This document shows, piece by piece, positions 1 to 9,977 of a stretch of 59,395 bases of DNA. This stretch comes from Yersinia thracica (GTDB lineage: Bacteria > Pseudomonadota > Gammaproteobacteria > Enterobacterales > Enterobacteriaceae), in the NCBI RefSeq assembly GCF_902170565.1, contig NZ_CABHXX010000027.1:1-59395 (forward strand), in the 5' to 3' direction. A program made the translations under genes and the position numbers. The first letter of the stretch is position 1; each line of letters starts with the position of its first letter. The notes under the pieces were generated by a model, which worked only from the letters and a program-made list of their open reading frames with translations, was not told where the DNA came from and searched no databases.

Positions 1-103
1 GTTATGAATAGCTATAACTGTATTTCATCGAATAATGATCTATTTCACAATATAGCGGATTTATTATCTCAGGTTTTCGAAGTGGAAAGTGGCAGGATAA
101 AAA

Positions 104-138
104 TAAAGCGACATCGGCAGGTGCCAAATGTCGCTTTA
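104..138 (-). terminator. Rho-independent terminator of proBA
   Basis: An inverted repeat of 11 bp (TAAAGCGACAT at 104-114 against ATGTCGCTTTA at 128-138) contains a further GGCA/TGCC pairing in its loop. Read on the minus strand it is followed by a T-rich stretch (TTTATTTTTATCC). It lies 25 bp past the proA stop, so it is the likely end of the proBA transcript. Confidence 0.8.
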
Positions 139-162
139 AAGTGATTAAAAATACCAGGTATC

Positions 163-1422
163 TTAGATACGGACTAAATCATCACCATAACCAATCCACT
201 TATAAGTCGTCAGTGCATCTAATCCCATTGGGCCACGAGCATGAAGTTTTTGCGTACTGACGGCTACTTCTGCACCCAAACCAAACTGGCCGCCATCAGT
301 GAAACGCGTACTGGCATTAACATAAACAGCGGAAGAATCAACCGCACGAACAAAATGTTCGGCGCTGCTCAATGAGCGGGTCAAAATAGCATCAGAATGA
401 CTAGTGCCATGTTCACGGATATGGTCGATGGCAGCATCGATATCAGCCACAATATCCACATTGAGATCCAGAGATAACCATTCATCGTCGTAATCAGCGG
501 CTTTCACAGGCACAACCTTGGCTTTACCTTCCGCCAGATACGGCATAGCTTGCGAGCTGGCATGCAGTGTCACACCCAATGCATGCATTCTGGCACTTAA
601 CACCGGCAGGAAGCGCTCGGCGATTGCCTGATGAACCAGCAAGGTTTCCAATGAGTTACACGCACTTGGGCGCTGAATTTTAGCATTTTCAATGACCCGC
701 AATGCTTTTTCAAAATCGGCACTTTCATCGACAAAAGTATGGCAAACACCAATACCGCCGGTGATAACCGGAATAGTTGATTGCTCGCGGCACAGTTTAT
801 GTAAGCCCGCCCCCCCACGTGGAATCAACATATCAATATAGTTATCCATGCGCAGCAATTGAGTGACCAACTCGCGATCCGGACTTTCGATCGCCTGTAC
901 CGCTGCGGGCGGTAAGCCACATTGCTCTAGCGCTTGCTGGATAACTTTCACTGTCGCCTGATTAGTATGGTGAGTTTCTTTACCGCCACGCAAAATAACC
1001 GCGTTGCCCGTCTTCAAACATAAGCTAGCCACATCAATCGTCACATTAGGACGAGCTTCATAAATGACACCGATGACACCCAGAGGTACGCGGCGGCGCT
1101 CCAGTTTCAAGCCACTGTCGAGCAAACTGCCGTCAATAATCCGGCCTACAGGGTCATTCAGCCGGCATACCTGGCGCACATCATTCGCAATGGCGGCTAA
1201 ACGGGCGGGGCTGAGCAGCAACCTATCCAACAGCGCCTCACTCATACCGCTGTCACGTGCAGCCGCCATATCTTGTTCATTAGCCTGTAAAATGGCCTGA
1301 CTTTCAGATTCAAGCAGATTGGCTATCACGGCCAAAGCTTGATTTTTCTTTGCCGTACTCAGCATTGCCAATTGCCAGGAAGCCTGTTTAGCGGCTTTCC
1401 CCATTTGTTCCAGCATGCTCAT
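163..1422 (-). CDS. proA: Gamma-glutamyl phosphate reductase (glutamate-5-semialdehyde dehydrogenase)
   Basis: ProA catalyses the NADPH-dependent reduction of gamma-glutamyl phosphate to glutamate-5-semialdehyde, the second step of cytoplasmic proline synthesis. The 419-residue product matches E. coli ProA (417 aa) along its length. It has the aldehyde-dehydrogenase-fold features expected, including the segment [20 protein letters not shown] and the catalytic cysteine in [13 protein letters not shown]. The start at 1422 is chosen because AAGGAG lies 5-6 nt upstream; a second ATG two codons later is spaced less well. It follows proB by 9 bp, forming the usual proBA operon, and ends in a hairpin terminator at 104-138. 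Confidence 0.97.
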   Translation of the reverse strand: MSMLEQMGKAAKQASWQLAMLSTAKKNQALAVIANLLESESQAILQANEQDMAAARDSGMSEALLDRLLLSPARLAAIANDVRQVCRLNDPVGRIIDGSLLDSGLKLERRRVPLGVIGVIYEARPNVTIDVASLCLKTGNAVILRGGKETHHTNQATVKVIQQALEQCGLPPAAVQAIESPDRELVTQLLRMDNYIDMLIPRGGAGLHKLCREQSTIPVITGGIGVCHTFVDESADFEKALRVIENAKIQRPSACNSLETLLVHQAIAERFLPVLSARMHALGVTLHASSQAMPYLAEGKAKVVPVKAADYDDEWLSLDLNVDIVADIDAAIDHIREHGTSHSDAILTRSLSSAEHFVRAVDSSAVYVNASTRFTDGGQFGLGAEVAVSTQKLHARGPMGLDALTTYKWIGYGDDLVRI

Positions 1423-1431
1423 ACTTGCTCC

Positions 1432-2535
1432 TTAGCTGACAATCATATCGTCACGATGAACAGCCACCGGGCCGTATTCATACCCGAGAATTTCACTGAT
1501 TTGTTGCGAATGGTGCCCCGCTAACATGCGTAAAGCATCACTGTTGTAGCGCGATACACCGTGAGCCAAATCGCGTCCACTGAGATTGCGGATACGAATA
1601 ACTTCGCCGCGCGAGAAATTCCCCAACACACTGCGAATGCCTTTTGGCAGTAGCGAACTGCCCCGTTCCATAATCGCAGTAACAGCACCATCATCGACGG
1701 TGATTTCACCCGCTGGCGGTGCGCCAAAAATCCAACGTTTACGATTTTCCAATGGCGTTTCCAGCGCATGGAATCGGGTGCCAACCGGCGTCCCTTCAAT
1801 CACGTCAGCAATGACACCCACCTGACTGCCCGCCGCAATCACCACATCAATACCGGCACGACACGCAACATCTGCCGCCTGTAATTTGGTTGCCATGCCG
1901 CCGGTGCCCAGGCCAGAGACACTATCGCCCGCCACCCCGCGCAAAGTATCGTCGATGCCATGCACTTCACGGATTAATTCAGCTGCTGGATTATTGCGCG
2001 GATCGGCGGTGTACAGCCCGGCCTGATCAGTCAGTAACAGTAGCTTGTCAGCACCGGCCAAAATTGCGGCCAGTGCCGAGAGATTATCATTATCGCCTAC
2101 TTTGATTTCAGCAGTCGCCACGGCATCGTTTTCATTGATTACCGGCACGATACGGTTATCCAGCAAAGCATTCATGGTGTCACGGGCATTTAAGAAGCGC
2201 TCGCGATCTTCTAAATCAGCCCGAGTCAGCAACATCTGGCCGATATGGATACCGTAGATTGAGAACAACTGTTCCCAGAGTTGAATAAGCCGACTTTGCC
2301 CGACCGCGGCTAATAATTGCTTCGAGGCAATAGTGGCGGGTAATTCCGGATAACCCAAGTGTTCACGCCCGGCCGCAATAGCTCCGGAAGTGACAATAAC
2401 AATACGATGACCTTTTGCGTGTTGCTGAGCACATTGGCGCACCAATTCAACAATATGGGCACGGTTGAGACGACGGGAGCCGCCAGTCAGAACACTCGTC
2501 CCCAATTTCACAACCAAAGTCTGGCTGCCACTCAT
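1432..2535 (-). CDS. proB: Glutamate 5-kinase
   Basis: ProB phosphorylates L-glutamate with ATP to gamma-glutamyl phosphate, the committed and feedback-inhibited first step of proline synthesis; it is thought to channel the labile product to ProA. The 367 residues equal the E. coli length. The N-terminal amino-acid-kinase domain begins [19 protein letters not shown] and contains [10 protein letters not shown] and the GLGTGGM nucleotide-binding segment; the C-terminal PUA domain starts near residue 275 ([10 protein letters not shown]). It is first in the proBA operon. The Shine-Dalgarno sequence is weak (AGAAAAATT). In E. coli phoE lies upstream; here crl is the direct neighbour. Confidence 0.97.
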   Translation of the reverse strand: MSGSQTLVVKLGTSVLTGGSRRLNRAHIVELVRQCAQQHAKGHRIVIVTSGAIAAGREHLGYPELPATIASKQLLAAVGQSRLIQLWEQLFSIYGIHIGQMLLTRADLEDRERFLNARDTMNALLDNRIVPVINENDAVATAEIKVGDNDNLSALAAILAGADKLLLLTDQAGLYTADPRNNPAAELIREVHGIDDTLRGVAGDSVSGLGTGGMATKLQAADVACRAGIDVVIAAGSQVGVIADVIEGTPVGTRFHALETPLENRKRWIFGAPPAGEITVDDGAVTAIMERGSSLLPKGIRSVLGNFSRGEVIRIRNLSGRDLAHGVSRYNSDALRMLAGHHSQQISEILGYEYGPVAVHRDDMIVS

Positions 2536-2638
2536 AATTTTTCTGCCGTTGGGATGAAGAATAAAAGAAAGGGTATAGGAGTCTTTTTAACAGGCGGAAG
2601 CCGTTATGCCAAGTACTTTGCGTATCAGCGTCTTAATT

Positions 2639-2671
2639 GGCATTGCAGGTTGGGTACAAGCCTGCAATGCC
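2639..2671 (-). terminator. Hairpin between crl and proB, probable crl terminator
   Basis: A perfect 11-bp inverted repeat (GGCATTGCAGG / CCTGCAATGCC) with an 11-nt loop lies 18 bp past the crl stop. Neither side has a strong T tract, so it may be a weak terminator or an mRNA-stabilising hairpin. Confidence 0.45.
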
Positions 2672-2689
2672 CGTTAAACAGGTCTATTT

Positions 2690-3091
2690 TTACGCCGACA
2701 ACTTAACCGGCTGCTCGCTGAAATCTTGCGCCGGCTCCAATCTCATTTCAATGGAAGTCAGCATCTCGGCGAGGCGTTTATGGAAACTACGCAGCGTGGT
2801 CTCCAGTTTCTCTTGTACTTCAGGATCTTTAATCTTTTCCGCTTTCCAGTTGCCATCTTTATTAAACAGGCCAAACTGGTAAACATAGGTAAAATGGTCA
2901 GCCGCCGGTTCCAGTTCTATCCACCATCCCCAGAACTCACGCTTCTCTGGAGCAAGCTTCACATTGATGCACACAGCTAAGCAATCAAAGAAAAATCGGT
3001 CATTCTGGCACTGCCCTTCACGTAGGTATGGCCCTAAAGCGGCAAAACGTTTCATAAGCTTACTTTTAGGATGAGCACTGGTTGACGTCAT
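2690..3091 (-). CDS. crl: Sigma-S-binding regulator Crl
   Basis: Crl is a small cytoplasmic protein that binds RpoS (sigma-S) and promotes assembly of the sigma-S holoenzyme, raising expression of stationary-phase genes. The 133-residue product has the family length and the conserved centre ([19 protein letters not shown], then [11 protein letters not shown]). The start has a good AAGGAG 8 nt upstream. As in E. coli it lies beside frsA, but phoE, its E. coli neighbour on the other side, is absent. A hairpin (2639-2671) lies downstream. Confidence 0.95.
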   Translation of the reverse strand: MTSTSAHPKSKLMKRFAALGPYLREGQCQNDRFFFDCLAVCINVKLAPEKREFWGWWIELEPAADHFTYVYQFGLFNKDGNWKAEKIKDPEVQEKLETTLRSFHKRLAEMLTSIEMRLEPAQDFSEQPVKLSA

Positions 3092-3118
3092 TCTTAAATC
3101 TCCTTATGTAGGCCCACC

Positions 3119-3139
3119 TTTTTAACAAACTGTTAAAAA
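3119..3139 (-). terminator. AT-rich hairpin after frsA
   Basis: TTTTTAAC / GTTAAAAA inverted repeat with a 5-nt loop, 12 bp past the frsA stop. It is AT-only except for one pair, so it is a weak terminator candidate. Confidence 0.35.
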
Positions 3140-3150
3140 TTAGCAACTCA

Positions 3151-4398
3151 TTAACGCATTTTATCTTCTAACCATTGACTGGTTTGCAATAATGCGCGAT
3201 GGAAATTGTCATACACTGGTGTTGATGATATGGGTAATAATTTGCCATCAGCAGAAGAAGAACAAATCAGTTTAGCTTCCTCTTTCGGGCTGAAAGGGTC
3301 GTTTTCCCAGAAGCCTGCCAACATAGGTGTTTGGCAGCGTCGCCCCAATAACCCCTGCGTTTTCAAAGAATAGCGGTTCATTTCTGCTCTGAGTATTTCA
3401 TCCGCAGCATCTGCCATTCCCAAGCGGCTGGCCATCACATCCATATACATGTCGGGCACTTTGCGCTGGCTATCGGCATTACACAGAAGATGGTGCACAA
3501 TCGGGCCGAGGCACGCCACAGCGCGCACACGTTGCGGTTCTAGATACCCCAAACGAACCGCCACATTGGCACCAAAACGGAAACCAAAAACACTGACGCG
3601 CTGGTGATCAATCCACGGAATTTTTGGCAATGCCTGTAACACTTGTTGGTGTAGGAAACTGGTGTCCTGAGTGAGTTTCCACTTTGACGAAGCCCCGACG
3701 GATGGCATGTCGATGGTCAACATCGCAATCCCTTTGGGAGCCAGATAGTCGCGGAACAGGCGATGATAATCACTTTGCAATGTATCCAGCCCGCCGCACA
3801 TCAGCACCGTCGGGAATGGCGCGCTGCCGATGGTCGGCATATGCAGGAACCCATTAAGAGTGCCGCCATCTGAAATATCAAAACTGAGTTCTTTCAAAGT
3901 GTAAGGCAGATGCTTGGCGGCTTCTTCATAAGCGCGGTTAGACAGCACCTCGACTTGCTCGGCCAGCTCGTCACCTTTCAAATGCGGATAACCGGCGATA
4001 CTGTATAAATTAGCCGCATTTAGCCAATACTGGCCGGCATTCATTGGGTCCGCTTCATCCATGGCTTTTTGCTGCCACTGCATTCCCTGATGGGCCCATT
4101 CATAAATCCAGTTACCGTTACGATAACCCACCACGGTGTCCAGCAGGTCATTATCACTGTGCTCCGCTTTCGAACAGGCAATTCGTGATAATACCTCTTC
4201 GATTTCCAGAGGATCAACGCCACGCCAAGTCCAGATAAGGCGGTTAATCATGCGGTACCAATGATGGGCAGTATCGCCATCCAGTGCCGAGTGAACCGTC
4301 ACCGTATTGTTGCAGTGAGCATGCCGCACTAAAGTAGAGGTTTCAGGATGCTTGAATTTTGGTTTGAACAGAATTTCAGAAAGGTTGGCTTGTGCCAT
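3151..4398 (-). CDS. frsA: FrsA, alpha/beta-hydrolase-like fermentation-respiration switch protein
   Basis: FrsA binds dephosphorylated EIIA-Glc of the sugar PTS and was proposed to shift metabolism toward fermentation; esterase activity has been reported, and a claimed pyruvate decarboxylase activity of a Vibrio homologue is disputed. The product is 415 aa with the E. coli-like start [13 protein letters not shown]. The C-terminal alpha/beta-hydrolase part includes [23 protein letters not shown] and [17 protein letters not shown] chose the ATG at 4398 (GGAGG 11 nt upstream); an in-frame ATG at 4416 overlaps that Shine-Dalgarno sequence. It lies between gpt and crl as in E. coli. Confidence 0.93.
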   Translation of the reverse strand: MAQANLSEILFKPKFKHPETSTLVRHAHCNNTVTVHSALDGDTAHHWYRMINRLIWTWRGVDPLEIEEVLSRIACSKAEHSDNDLLDTVVGYRNGNWIYEWAHQGMQWQQKAMDEADPMNAGQYWLNAANLYSIAGYPHLKGDELAEQVEVLSNRAYEEAAKHLPYTLKELSFDISDGGTLNGFLHMPTIGSAPFPTVLMCGGLDTLQSDYHRLFRDYLAPKGIAMLTIDMPSVGASSKWKLTQDTSFLHQQVLQALPKIPWIDHQRVSVFGFRFGANVAVRLGYLEPQRVRAVACLGPIVHHLLCNADSQRKVPDMYMDVMASRLGMADAADEILRAEMNRYSLKTQGLLGRRCQTPMLAGFWENDPFSPKEEAKLICSSSADGKLLPISSTPVYDNFHRALLQTSQWLEDKMR

Positions 4399-4488
4399 AG
4401 TAACAATAGCCTCCATAAGCCGTGATTCAGGCCCGTTAAGGGCTGGTCAGATGGGGTCAGTGTACTCATACTGCGCGGAAAATGAAAC

Positions 4489-4506
4489 GCCCGGTAGGCA
4501 CCGGGC
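4489..4506 (-). terminator. Rho-independent terminator of gpt
   Basis: A GC-rich 7-bp stem (GCCCGGT / ACCGGGC) with loop AGGC lies 18 bp past the gpt stop and is followed on the minus strand by TTTCATTTTCC. Confidence 0.75.
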
Positions 4507-4523
4507 ATTTAAATTACACTAAA

Positions 4524-4982
4524 TTATTTACCGCTCAAAGGAGCGACGAAAGTTACCGCCATATCCCACGGCTGCTCAATCCAGGTACCTTGAGGAATAT
4601 CAACCTCATAGTCATCAACTAATGGGCGGCCCGCGGGTTTGGCAAAGATGGTCACAAAATGTGCTTTAGGATACATTTCACGGATAGCTTTCGCCGTACC
4701 GCCGGTATCAACCAAGTCATCAATCACGATAAAGCCTTCACCGTTGCCTTCTGCGCGTTTCAAAACTTTAAGTTCACCTTGATTATCATGATGATAGCTG
4801 GCGATGCACACGGTGTCGACATAACGAATACCCAGCTCACGCGCCAGAATACCCGCTGGCACTAACCCACCACGGCTAACCGCGATGATACCTTTCCATT
4901 GCTCAGCAGGCAGTAAGCGCTGTGCCAATTTGCGGGCATGAATTTGCAACATATCCCAAGTAACGACGTATTTTTCGCTCAT
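4524..4982 (-). CDS. gpt: Xanthine-guanine phosphoribosyltransferase
   Basis: Gpt salvages guanine, xanthine and, less well, hypoxanthine by transfer to PRPP, acting at the inner face of the membrane. The 152 residues equal the E. coli length. The PRPP-binding loop of type I phosphoribosyltransferases is visible as [14 protein letters not shown] (about residues 83-96), and [15 protein letters not shown] lies near the N-terminus. It is monocistronic here, with its own terminator, and divergent from pepD across a 307-bp spacer. Confidence 0.97.
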   Translation of the reverse strand: MSEKYVVTWDMLQIHARKLAQRLLPAEQWKGIIAVSRGGLVPAGILARELGIRYVDTVCIASYHHDNQGELKVLKRAEGNGEGFIVIDDLVDTGGTAKAIREMYPKAHFVTIFAKPAGRPLVDDYEVDIPQGTWIEQPWDMAVTFVAPLSGK

Positions 4983-5289
4983 AAAGTGTAATCCCAGCCA
5001 GTATAAAAGTGGCTTACTATGATTCAGAAGGGGAAAAAAGGTTGCGCGAGATTATAGAGAGCCAGCCGAATAAAAACCAGCAATTATCCGGCTAATTAAT
5101 CAGGTTAGTTACAGTTATTGTGCGGCGATACGCGCGTAATACCAATGAAAGTGATATTCTCAAACTATCTCGCCATCTTAATGGCGGTGTATCACCACCC
5201 TTAAAATCTTTAGTCATCAACCCAATAGCATCTCTGACATCTCTACTGTGAGGTTGCCGATATGAGAATGCTGTTACAGGAGACTTACA
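4983..5289. other. gpt-pepD divergent intergenic region
   Basis: This 307-bp spacer must hold the promoters of gpt (leftward) and pepD (rightward). Two adjacent small hairpins lie at 5171-5197: CGCCAT-CTTA-ATGGCG followed by GGTG-TAT-CACC. They fall in the probable pepD leader. No gene is seen. Confidence 0.5.
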
Positions 5290-6753
5290 GTGTCTGAACT
5301 GTCTCAACTTTCGCCTCAGCCGTTGTGGGATATTTTCGCAAAAATCTGCTCGATTCCCCATCCGTCTTACCATGAAGAAGCACTGGCACAACATATTATG
5401 ACGTGGGCCAAGGAAAAAGGCCTACATGCGGAACGTGATAAGGTCGGTAATATCCTGCTGCGTAAGCCCGCTACCAAAGGGATGGAGAACCGTAAGCCGG
5501 TTGCGCTACAAGCTCACTTGGATATGGTGCCACAAAAGAATAATGATACGGTACATGACTTTACCAAAGACCCTATCCAACCCTATATCGACGGTGAATG
5601 GGTTAAAGCCCGAGGTACCACATTAGGTGCGGATAATGGCATTGGTATGGCCTCCGCATTGGCGGTGCTATCTGACGATAGCGTCGAGCACGGCCCACTG
5701 GAAGTGCTGCTGACCATGACCGAAGAAGCCGGTATGGATGGCGCATTTGGTCTGCAACCTAACTGGTTGAAAGCCGATATTCTGATTAATACCGATTCCG
5801 AGCAGGAAGGTGAAATCTATATGGGTTGCGCCGGTGGTATTGATTTTATTACCACTTTAGCACTAAAGCGCGAAGCAGTTCCTGCTGGTTACCAGACTTT
5901 GAAGTTGACCATTAAAGGTTTGAAAGGCGGTCACTCAGGCGCTGACATCCATTTAGGGCTAGGCAATGCCAATAAACTGCTGGCCCGATTCCTGTTCGAC
6001 CAGGCCAAAGATTTAGACCTGCGGATATTGGATTTGAATGGCGGCACACTGCGTAATGCTATTCCACGTGAAGGCTCTGTGACCTTGGCGATTGCCGCAG
6101 ATAAAGTCGATCAGCTGAAAAACCTGAGCCAGGAGTATCTGGCAACCTTGAAAAATGAGCTGGCCGCAGTTGAAAAAAATCTGACTGTATTGCTTGAGCC
6201 GCTATCTATTGATAATGCTAAGGCTCTGACAAAAGATACCCAACAGCGCCTGATCGCCTTATTGAATGCCACGCCAAACGGTGTCATTCGTATGAGTGAT
6301 GCAGTAAAAGGGGTGGTTGAAACCTCACTGAATGTGGGTGTGGTGACCATGAATGAGAACGAAGCAGAAATCATCTGCCTGATTCGTTCTTTGATCGACA
6401 GCGGCAAAGATTACGTGGTGAGCATGTTGACCGCGATTGGTCAGTTGGCTGGCGCAGAAACCTCGCCAAAAGGCGGCTACCCTGGCTGGCAACCTGACCC
6501 AACCTCACCGGTGATGGCGTTGGTGCGGGAAACCTACCAAAAACTGTTTAACAAAACCCCCAATATCATGGTTATCCATGCCGGTCTGGAATGTGGTTTA
6601 TTTAAAAAACCTTACCCAGATATGGATATGGTGTCGATTGGGCCAACGATGACGGGGCCACATTCACCGGATGAACAAGTTCATATCGAAAGTGTGGGTC
6701 AATATTGGCAATTACTGACGGCGCTGCTGAAAGCGATTCCTGAGCGCGCATAA
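5290..6753 (+). CDS. pepD: Aminoacyl-histidine dipeptidase (peptidase D, carnosinase)
   Basis: PepD is a cytoplasmic zinc metallopeptidase of family M20 that hydrolyses unspecific dipeptides, notably Xaa-His. The 487-residue product matches E. coli PepD (485 aa). Metal-binding and catalytic segments visible are LQAHLDMVPQ, GADNGIGMASA, MTEEAGMDGAFG and MVIHAGLECGLF. The start is GTG, supported by GGAG 8 nt upstream. A strong terminator follows (6779-6807). It is divergent from gpt, as in E. coli. Confidence 0.96.
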   Translation: MSELSQLSPQPLWDIFAKICSIPHPSYHEEALAQHIMTWAKEKGLHAERDKVGNILLRKPATKGMENRKPVALQAHLDMVPQKNNDTVHDFTKDPIQPYIDGEWVKARGTTLGADNGIGMASALAVLSDDSVEHGPLEVLLTMTEEAGMDGAFGLQPNWLKADILINTDSEQEGEIYMGCAGGIDFITTLALKREAVPAGYQTLKLTIKGLKGGHSGADIHLGLGNANKLLARFLFDQAKDLDLRILDLNGGTLRNAIPREGSVTLAIAADKVDQLKNLSQEYLATLKNELAAVEKNLTVLLEPLSIDNAKALTKDTQQRLIALLNATPNGVIRMSDAVKGVVETSLNVGVVTMNENEAEIICLIRSLIDSGKDYVVSMLTAIGQLAGAETSPKGGYPGWQPDPTSPVMALVRETYQKLFNKTPNIMVIHAGLECGLFKKPYPDMDMVSIGPTMTGPHSPDEQVHIESVGQYWQLLTALLKAIPERA

Positions 6754-6778
6754 GAAAATCGGTTTGTTTTATATGATA

Positions 6779-6807
6779 ACGGCGGTGCTTAGGCCCGCTG
6801 TTTTTTT
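6779..6807 (+). terminator. Rho-independent terminator of pepD
   Basis: Stem ACGGCGG / CCGCTGT (one G-U pair) is followed directly by a run of T at 6802-6807, 26 bp past the pepD stop. Confidence 0.85.
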
Positions 6808-6815
6808 AGTCAGGA

Positions 6816-7874
6816 TTACTCCCAACTCAACAGTAATTGTCGCTCGAGTTGCGGATCCAATAAAGTGACATGTAACCCCACCAAACGCACCCCCCGCTCC
6901 GCCCGCCGCTCATTCCATGCTGCCCGCGCGACTTGCAATAAATCCGCTTTATTCAACTCCGGCCAAACATGCTCTTGCGTAGTTTGCTGAAAATCATGAA
7001 ACTTCAATTTCACCCCTTGTCGGGCGATATGCAGATCCGGCCTAACCTTGCGAAGGCGGGTTTCCAGCTCAATATAAAGCTTTTCAATCAATAACTCACA
7101 GCTTTCCCAATCATGAATATCCTCTGCCAGAGTCCGCTCAACCCCAACCGATTTGCGCAAGCGATCGGGAGAAACTTCGCGCTCATCAATACCGTGGCTG
7201 CGCTCCCATAGCACATGACCAAACTTACCAAAGCGCTTTAATAATTCAGCCTGCGAATAGTTTTGTACATCACTACAGGTTATCAGCCCCAGATCTTGCA
7301 GACGTTTCGCGGTCACTTTGCCCACTCCCGGAATTTTACTCAGCGGCAAATCATGCAAGAAAGGCAATACTTTATCTGGGGTTATCACATACTGACCATT
7401 GGGTTTATTTAAATCAGACGCGATCTTGGCTAAAAACTTGATGGGAGCAATGCCCGCAGATGCCGTGAGATTAAGCTCCATCGCAATAGACTGGCGAATT
7501 TCTTGTGCAATTAATGTGGCGGAACCGCTGCATACCTGGCAATCAGAGACATCCAAATAGGCTTCATCCAGTGAAAGCGGCTCAATCAAAGGGGTGTAGC
7601 GAGCAAAAATCTCACGGATATGTTGTGAAGCTTCTTTATACGCCGCCATTCTGCCGGGGATCACTTTCAGTTGTGGGCAGAGTTTCAGTGCCATCGCGGT
7701 CGGCATCGCGCTGCGAACCCCATAGCGCCGGGCAGGATAATTGGCGGTGCTAATCACACCGCGTCTGTCTTTACTGCCGCCAATCGCAATAGGAATATCA
7801 CGCAAATTGGGGTCATCGCGCATTTCGACTGCCGCGAAGAAGCAATCCATATCGACATGAATAATTTTCCGCAT
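6816..7874 (-). CDS. dinB: DNA polymerase IV
   Basis: DinB is a Y-family, error-prone translesion DNA polymerase that lacks proofreading and is induced in the SOS response. The 352 residues match the family (E. coli 351). The catalytic carboxylates lie in [15 protein letters not shown] near the N-terminus and in [12 protein letters not shown] near residue 103; the helix-hairpin-helix [17 protein letters not shown] follows, and the little-finger domain forms the C-terminus. A LexA box lies about 20 bp upstream of the start. It converges on pepD with only 62 bp between the stops. Confidence 0.97.
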   Translation of the reverse strand: MRKIIHVDMDCFFAAVEMRDDPNLRDIPIAIGGSKDRRGVISTANYPARRYGVRSAMPTAMALKLCPQLKVIPGRMAAYKEASQHIREIFARYTPLIEPLSLDEAYLDVSDCQVCSGSATLIAQEIRQSIAMELNLTASAGIAPIKFLAKIASDLNKPNGQYVITPDKVLPFLHDLPLSKIPGVGKVTAKRLQDLGLITCSDVQNYSQAELLKRFGKFGHVLWERSHGIDEREVSPDRLRKSVGVERTLAEDIHDWESCELLIEKLYIELETRLRKVRPDLHIARQGVKLKFHDFQQTTQEHVWPELNKADLLQVARAAWNERRAERGVRLVGLHVTLLDPQLERQLLLSWE

Positions 7875-7893
7875 GTTTATCCCCCGACCAAAC

Positions 7894-7913
7894 CACTGTA
7901 TAAGAATACAGTT
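7894..7913. promoter_or_regulatory. LexA operator (SOS box) of dinB
   Basis: CTG-N10-CAG (CTGTATAAGAATACAG at 7896-7911), within ACTG...CAGT, fits the gammaproteobacterial LexA consensus. It ends about 20 bp upstream of the dinB start codon, so SOS induction is expected. Confidence 0.85.
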
Positions 7914-7975
7914 AAATCGGAGAAATTCAAGATTATCCTAGATCCTGACCACGCAAATTTCGTGATAGCGAAAAA

Positions 7976-8368
7976 CTAGCCAGGAAGCAGAGCAACCGCT
8001 TCAATTTCTAAGGCCAAATCATGATGTAAAACGGGCACTGGCACCACACAGCGCGCGGGTTTGTGTGGCCCCAACCAATCAGCATAAAGCGCATTGAAAT
8101 GTGGCCATAGGGCGATATCACACAGATAAATTCGCACCTGAACCAAGCTATTTATGCTGCAATGACAATCCGCAAGTATCCCCTCAATATTGGCAAAAAC
8201 CTGCATAACCTGAATATCAAAAGGTTGGTTTGATAATGCCACGCCCTGCGCCGTGACGGGCAGTTGGCCGGAAAGATAGACCATACCGCCCGCACAGACA
8301 GCATGGCTATAATGGCCCGCTGGCGGCAAGCCCTGTGTGGAATTTATTAAGATAGGCTCGGACATCAT
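7976..8368 (-). CDS. RidA (YjgF/YER057c/UK114) family enamine/imine deaminase
   Basis: RidA-family proteins hydrolyse reactive enamine/imine intermediates such as 2-aminoacrylate, released by PLP dehydratases acting on serine or threonine. The 130-residue product has the fold landmarks MVYLSGQLPV and a C-terminal LEIEAVALLPG. The arginine that binds the substrate carboxylate in E. coli RidA (Arg105) appears conserved in PARCVVPV. It is a paralogue, not the canonical pyrI-linked ridA. Its ATG at 8368 overlaps the dehydratase TGA by one base (TGATG) and has no clear Shine-Dalgarno sequence, so translation is probably coupled. The pairing with a dehydratase gene fits detoxification of that enzyme's own product. 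Confidence 0.88.
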   Translation of the reverse strand: MMSEPILINSTQGLPPAGHYSHAVCAGGMVYLSGQLPVTAQGVALSNQPFDIQVMQVFANIEGILADCHCSINSLVQVRIYLCDIALWPHFNALYADWLGPHKPARCVVPVPVLHHDLALEIEAVALLPG

Positions 8369-9336
8369 CAAGGCTTATCAATAAAGTGGGCCAGACGCGC
8401 TAAATCGACATTGCCGCCCGAAATAATCACCCCGACGCGTTTGCCACGTAAATCCAGCTCATCACCAAAAGCGACAGCCGCCCCTAAGCAACCTGTGGGT
8501 TCAACCACAATCTTCATTCGGCTGGCGAAAAACTTCATTGCCGAGATCAATTGGTCATCGGTGGCAGTCAGAATATTATCAACCCGCTCCTGAATAATCG
8601 GGAAAGTATAATGCCCCAAAGCCGGAGTTTGCGCGCCGTCCGCAATAGTCACTGGCGTATCAATTTTAACAATTTTTCCGCTGCGGAAACTCTGCTGCCC
8701 ATCATTACCGGCGGCGGGTTCCACCCCAAATACCTGGCAATTGGGATAGAGCGCTTTGGCAACCGTGGCACAGCCGGACAACAGCCCGCCGCCGCCCAAT
8801 GGCACCAGCAGCACATCCAGCTCACCCACTTCTTCAAATAACTCTTTTGCCGCCGTCCCCTGCCCGGCCATCACATCTGGATGGTCATAAGGTGGGATCA
8901 AGGTTAGTCCCTGATCTTGTGCCAGTTTACGGCTAATGTCTTCACGGTCTTCAAGATAGCGGTCATATAGCACCACTTCGCCGCCATAACCCCGTGTCGC
9001 CGCGATTTTAGCTGCTGGCGCATCTTTAGGCATGACAATAACCGCGCGAATACCTAATTTACGCGCAGACAAAGCAATAGCCTGCGCATGATTCCCCGAC
9101 GAGAAAGCAATAACCCCTTTTGCTTGCTGTTCCGGCGATAATTTCACTAACGCGTTATAAGCGCCACGGAATTTAAACGCCCCCATATGCTGGAAATTTT
9201 CGCATTTAAAAAACAACTGCGCACCGGTCTGCTCATTAGCGGTGGAAGAAGTCAACACTGGGGTTTTGAGTGCAAAACCAGCAATCCGTTGATGTGCTTG
9301 AATAATATCTTCGTAACTAATGACTAATGGGGCCAT
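8368..9336 (-). CDS. PLP-dependent serine/threonine-type dehydratase (fold type II)
   Basis: The 322-residue product belongs to the serine/threonine dehydratase, serine racemase and threo-3-hydroxyaspartate dehydratase group. The PLP lysine is in FKFRGAYNAL (about residue 58); the phosphate-binding glycine loop is VPLGGGGLLSG, and SSGNHAQAIALSA is the substrate loop. There is no C-terminal ACT regulatory domain, so it resembles catabolic TdcB or racemase-like enzymes rather than IlvA. The ATG at 9336 has AAGGA 8 nt upstream; a TTG two codons earlier is less likely. It lies between a YheO/DauR-like regulator and a RidA gene in one operon. The exact substrate (Ser, Thr, hydroxyaspartate or a D-amino acid) cannot be told from sequence. 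Confidence 0.85.
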   Translation of the reverse strand: MAPLVISYEDIIQAHQRIAGFALKTPVLTSSTANEQTGAQLFFKCENFQHMGAFKFRGAYNALVKLSPEQQAKGVIAFSSGNHAQAIALSARKLGIRAVIVMPKDAPAAKIAATRGYGGEVVLYDRYLEDREDISRKLAQDQGLTLIPPYDHPDVMAGQGTAAKELFEEVGELDVLLVPLGGGGLLSGCATVAKALYPNCQVFGVEPAAGNDGQQSFRSGKIVKIDTPVTIADGAQTPALGHYTFPIIQERVDNILTATDDQLISAMKFFASRMKIVVEPTGCLGAAVAFGDELDLRGKRVGVIISGGNVDLARLAHFIDKP

Positions 9337-9338
9337 CT

Positions 9339-9971
9339 TCAACTTCCTTCAGTGGGGAGGTAGGTATAGACAGTAGAGCGGGCGACACCCAGATTATTGG
9401 CAACCACGGTCTGGGCATTTTTTAAATCCATCAAACCCGCTTGCGCCAGTTGACGGACAATTTCACGCCGCTGTGCCGGGTTCAGCGCGCGTGGCGTGGT
9501 ATTGTGCGCAGCAGCAAATTGTTCCAGTTGATTGCGCAGCATCTCAAGGCGAGGTGATACCAGAGACTCCTGAACCTCTGCCGGTGTCGTTTGGGTCAGT
9601 TGAGATAAACTGGTGCTGACGGCGGAAAACAGCGAGATATCCATATTTAGACAAAGTGCCCCGATGAATTCCCCTTTACTATTTTTCAAGCCAATTGATG
9701 TGCTTTTTGCCGGGCGACCATCAGGAAATTGATTCGGATAATTAAGAATAACTTCAGGAAAATTAGGGTCGGCAATGCGACTCAGCCCCAGTTCAGTCGC
9801 TGGCTCACCGACTTCACGACCGGATAAATTGTTTGAAATCGCCGCAATGGCATGTTCAGGTTGAGTCAGGTCGTGCAAGACAAATTCCACTAAGGGTGCA
9901 AATGTTTTGCCCAGTGCCTCAACGATTTTTTTGCTCTCCCGCAACAGGAGTTGATCTTCTGTAAGTTTCAT
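9339..9971 (-). CDS. YheO/DauR-type transcriptional regulator (PAS-like plus HTH)
   Basis: The product (210 aa from ATG 9971) has an N-terminal YheO-like PAS domain (KTFAPLVEFVLHDL, then GLKNSKGEFIGALCLNMD) and a C-terminal helix-turn-helix (NPAQRREIVRQLAQAGLMDL, then VANNLGVARSTVYTYL). Members include DauR, a repressor of D-arginine catabolism. It heads an operon with a PLP dehydratase and a RidA protein; the stop lies 2 nt before the dehydratase ATG. A TTG start at 9998 would add nine residues, but a promoter -10-like element would then lie inside the coding region. Inverted half-sites in its promoter suggest autoregulation. The ligand is unknown. Confidence 0.85.
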   Translation of the reverse strand: MKLTEDQLLLRESKKIVEALGKTFAPLVEFVLHDLTQPEHAIAAISNNLSGREVGEPATELGLSRIADPNFPEVILNYPNQFPDGRPAKSTSIGLKNSKGEFIGALCLNMDISLFSAVSTSLSQLTQTTPAEVQESLVSPRLEMLRNQLEQFAAAHNTTPRALNPAQRREIVRQLAQAGLMDLKNAQTVVANNLGVARSTVYTYLPTEGS

Positions 9972-9977
9972 AAATGA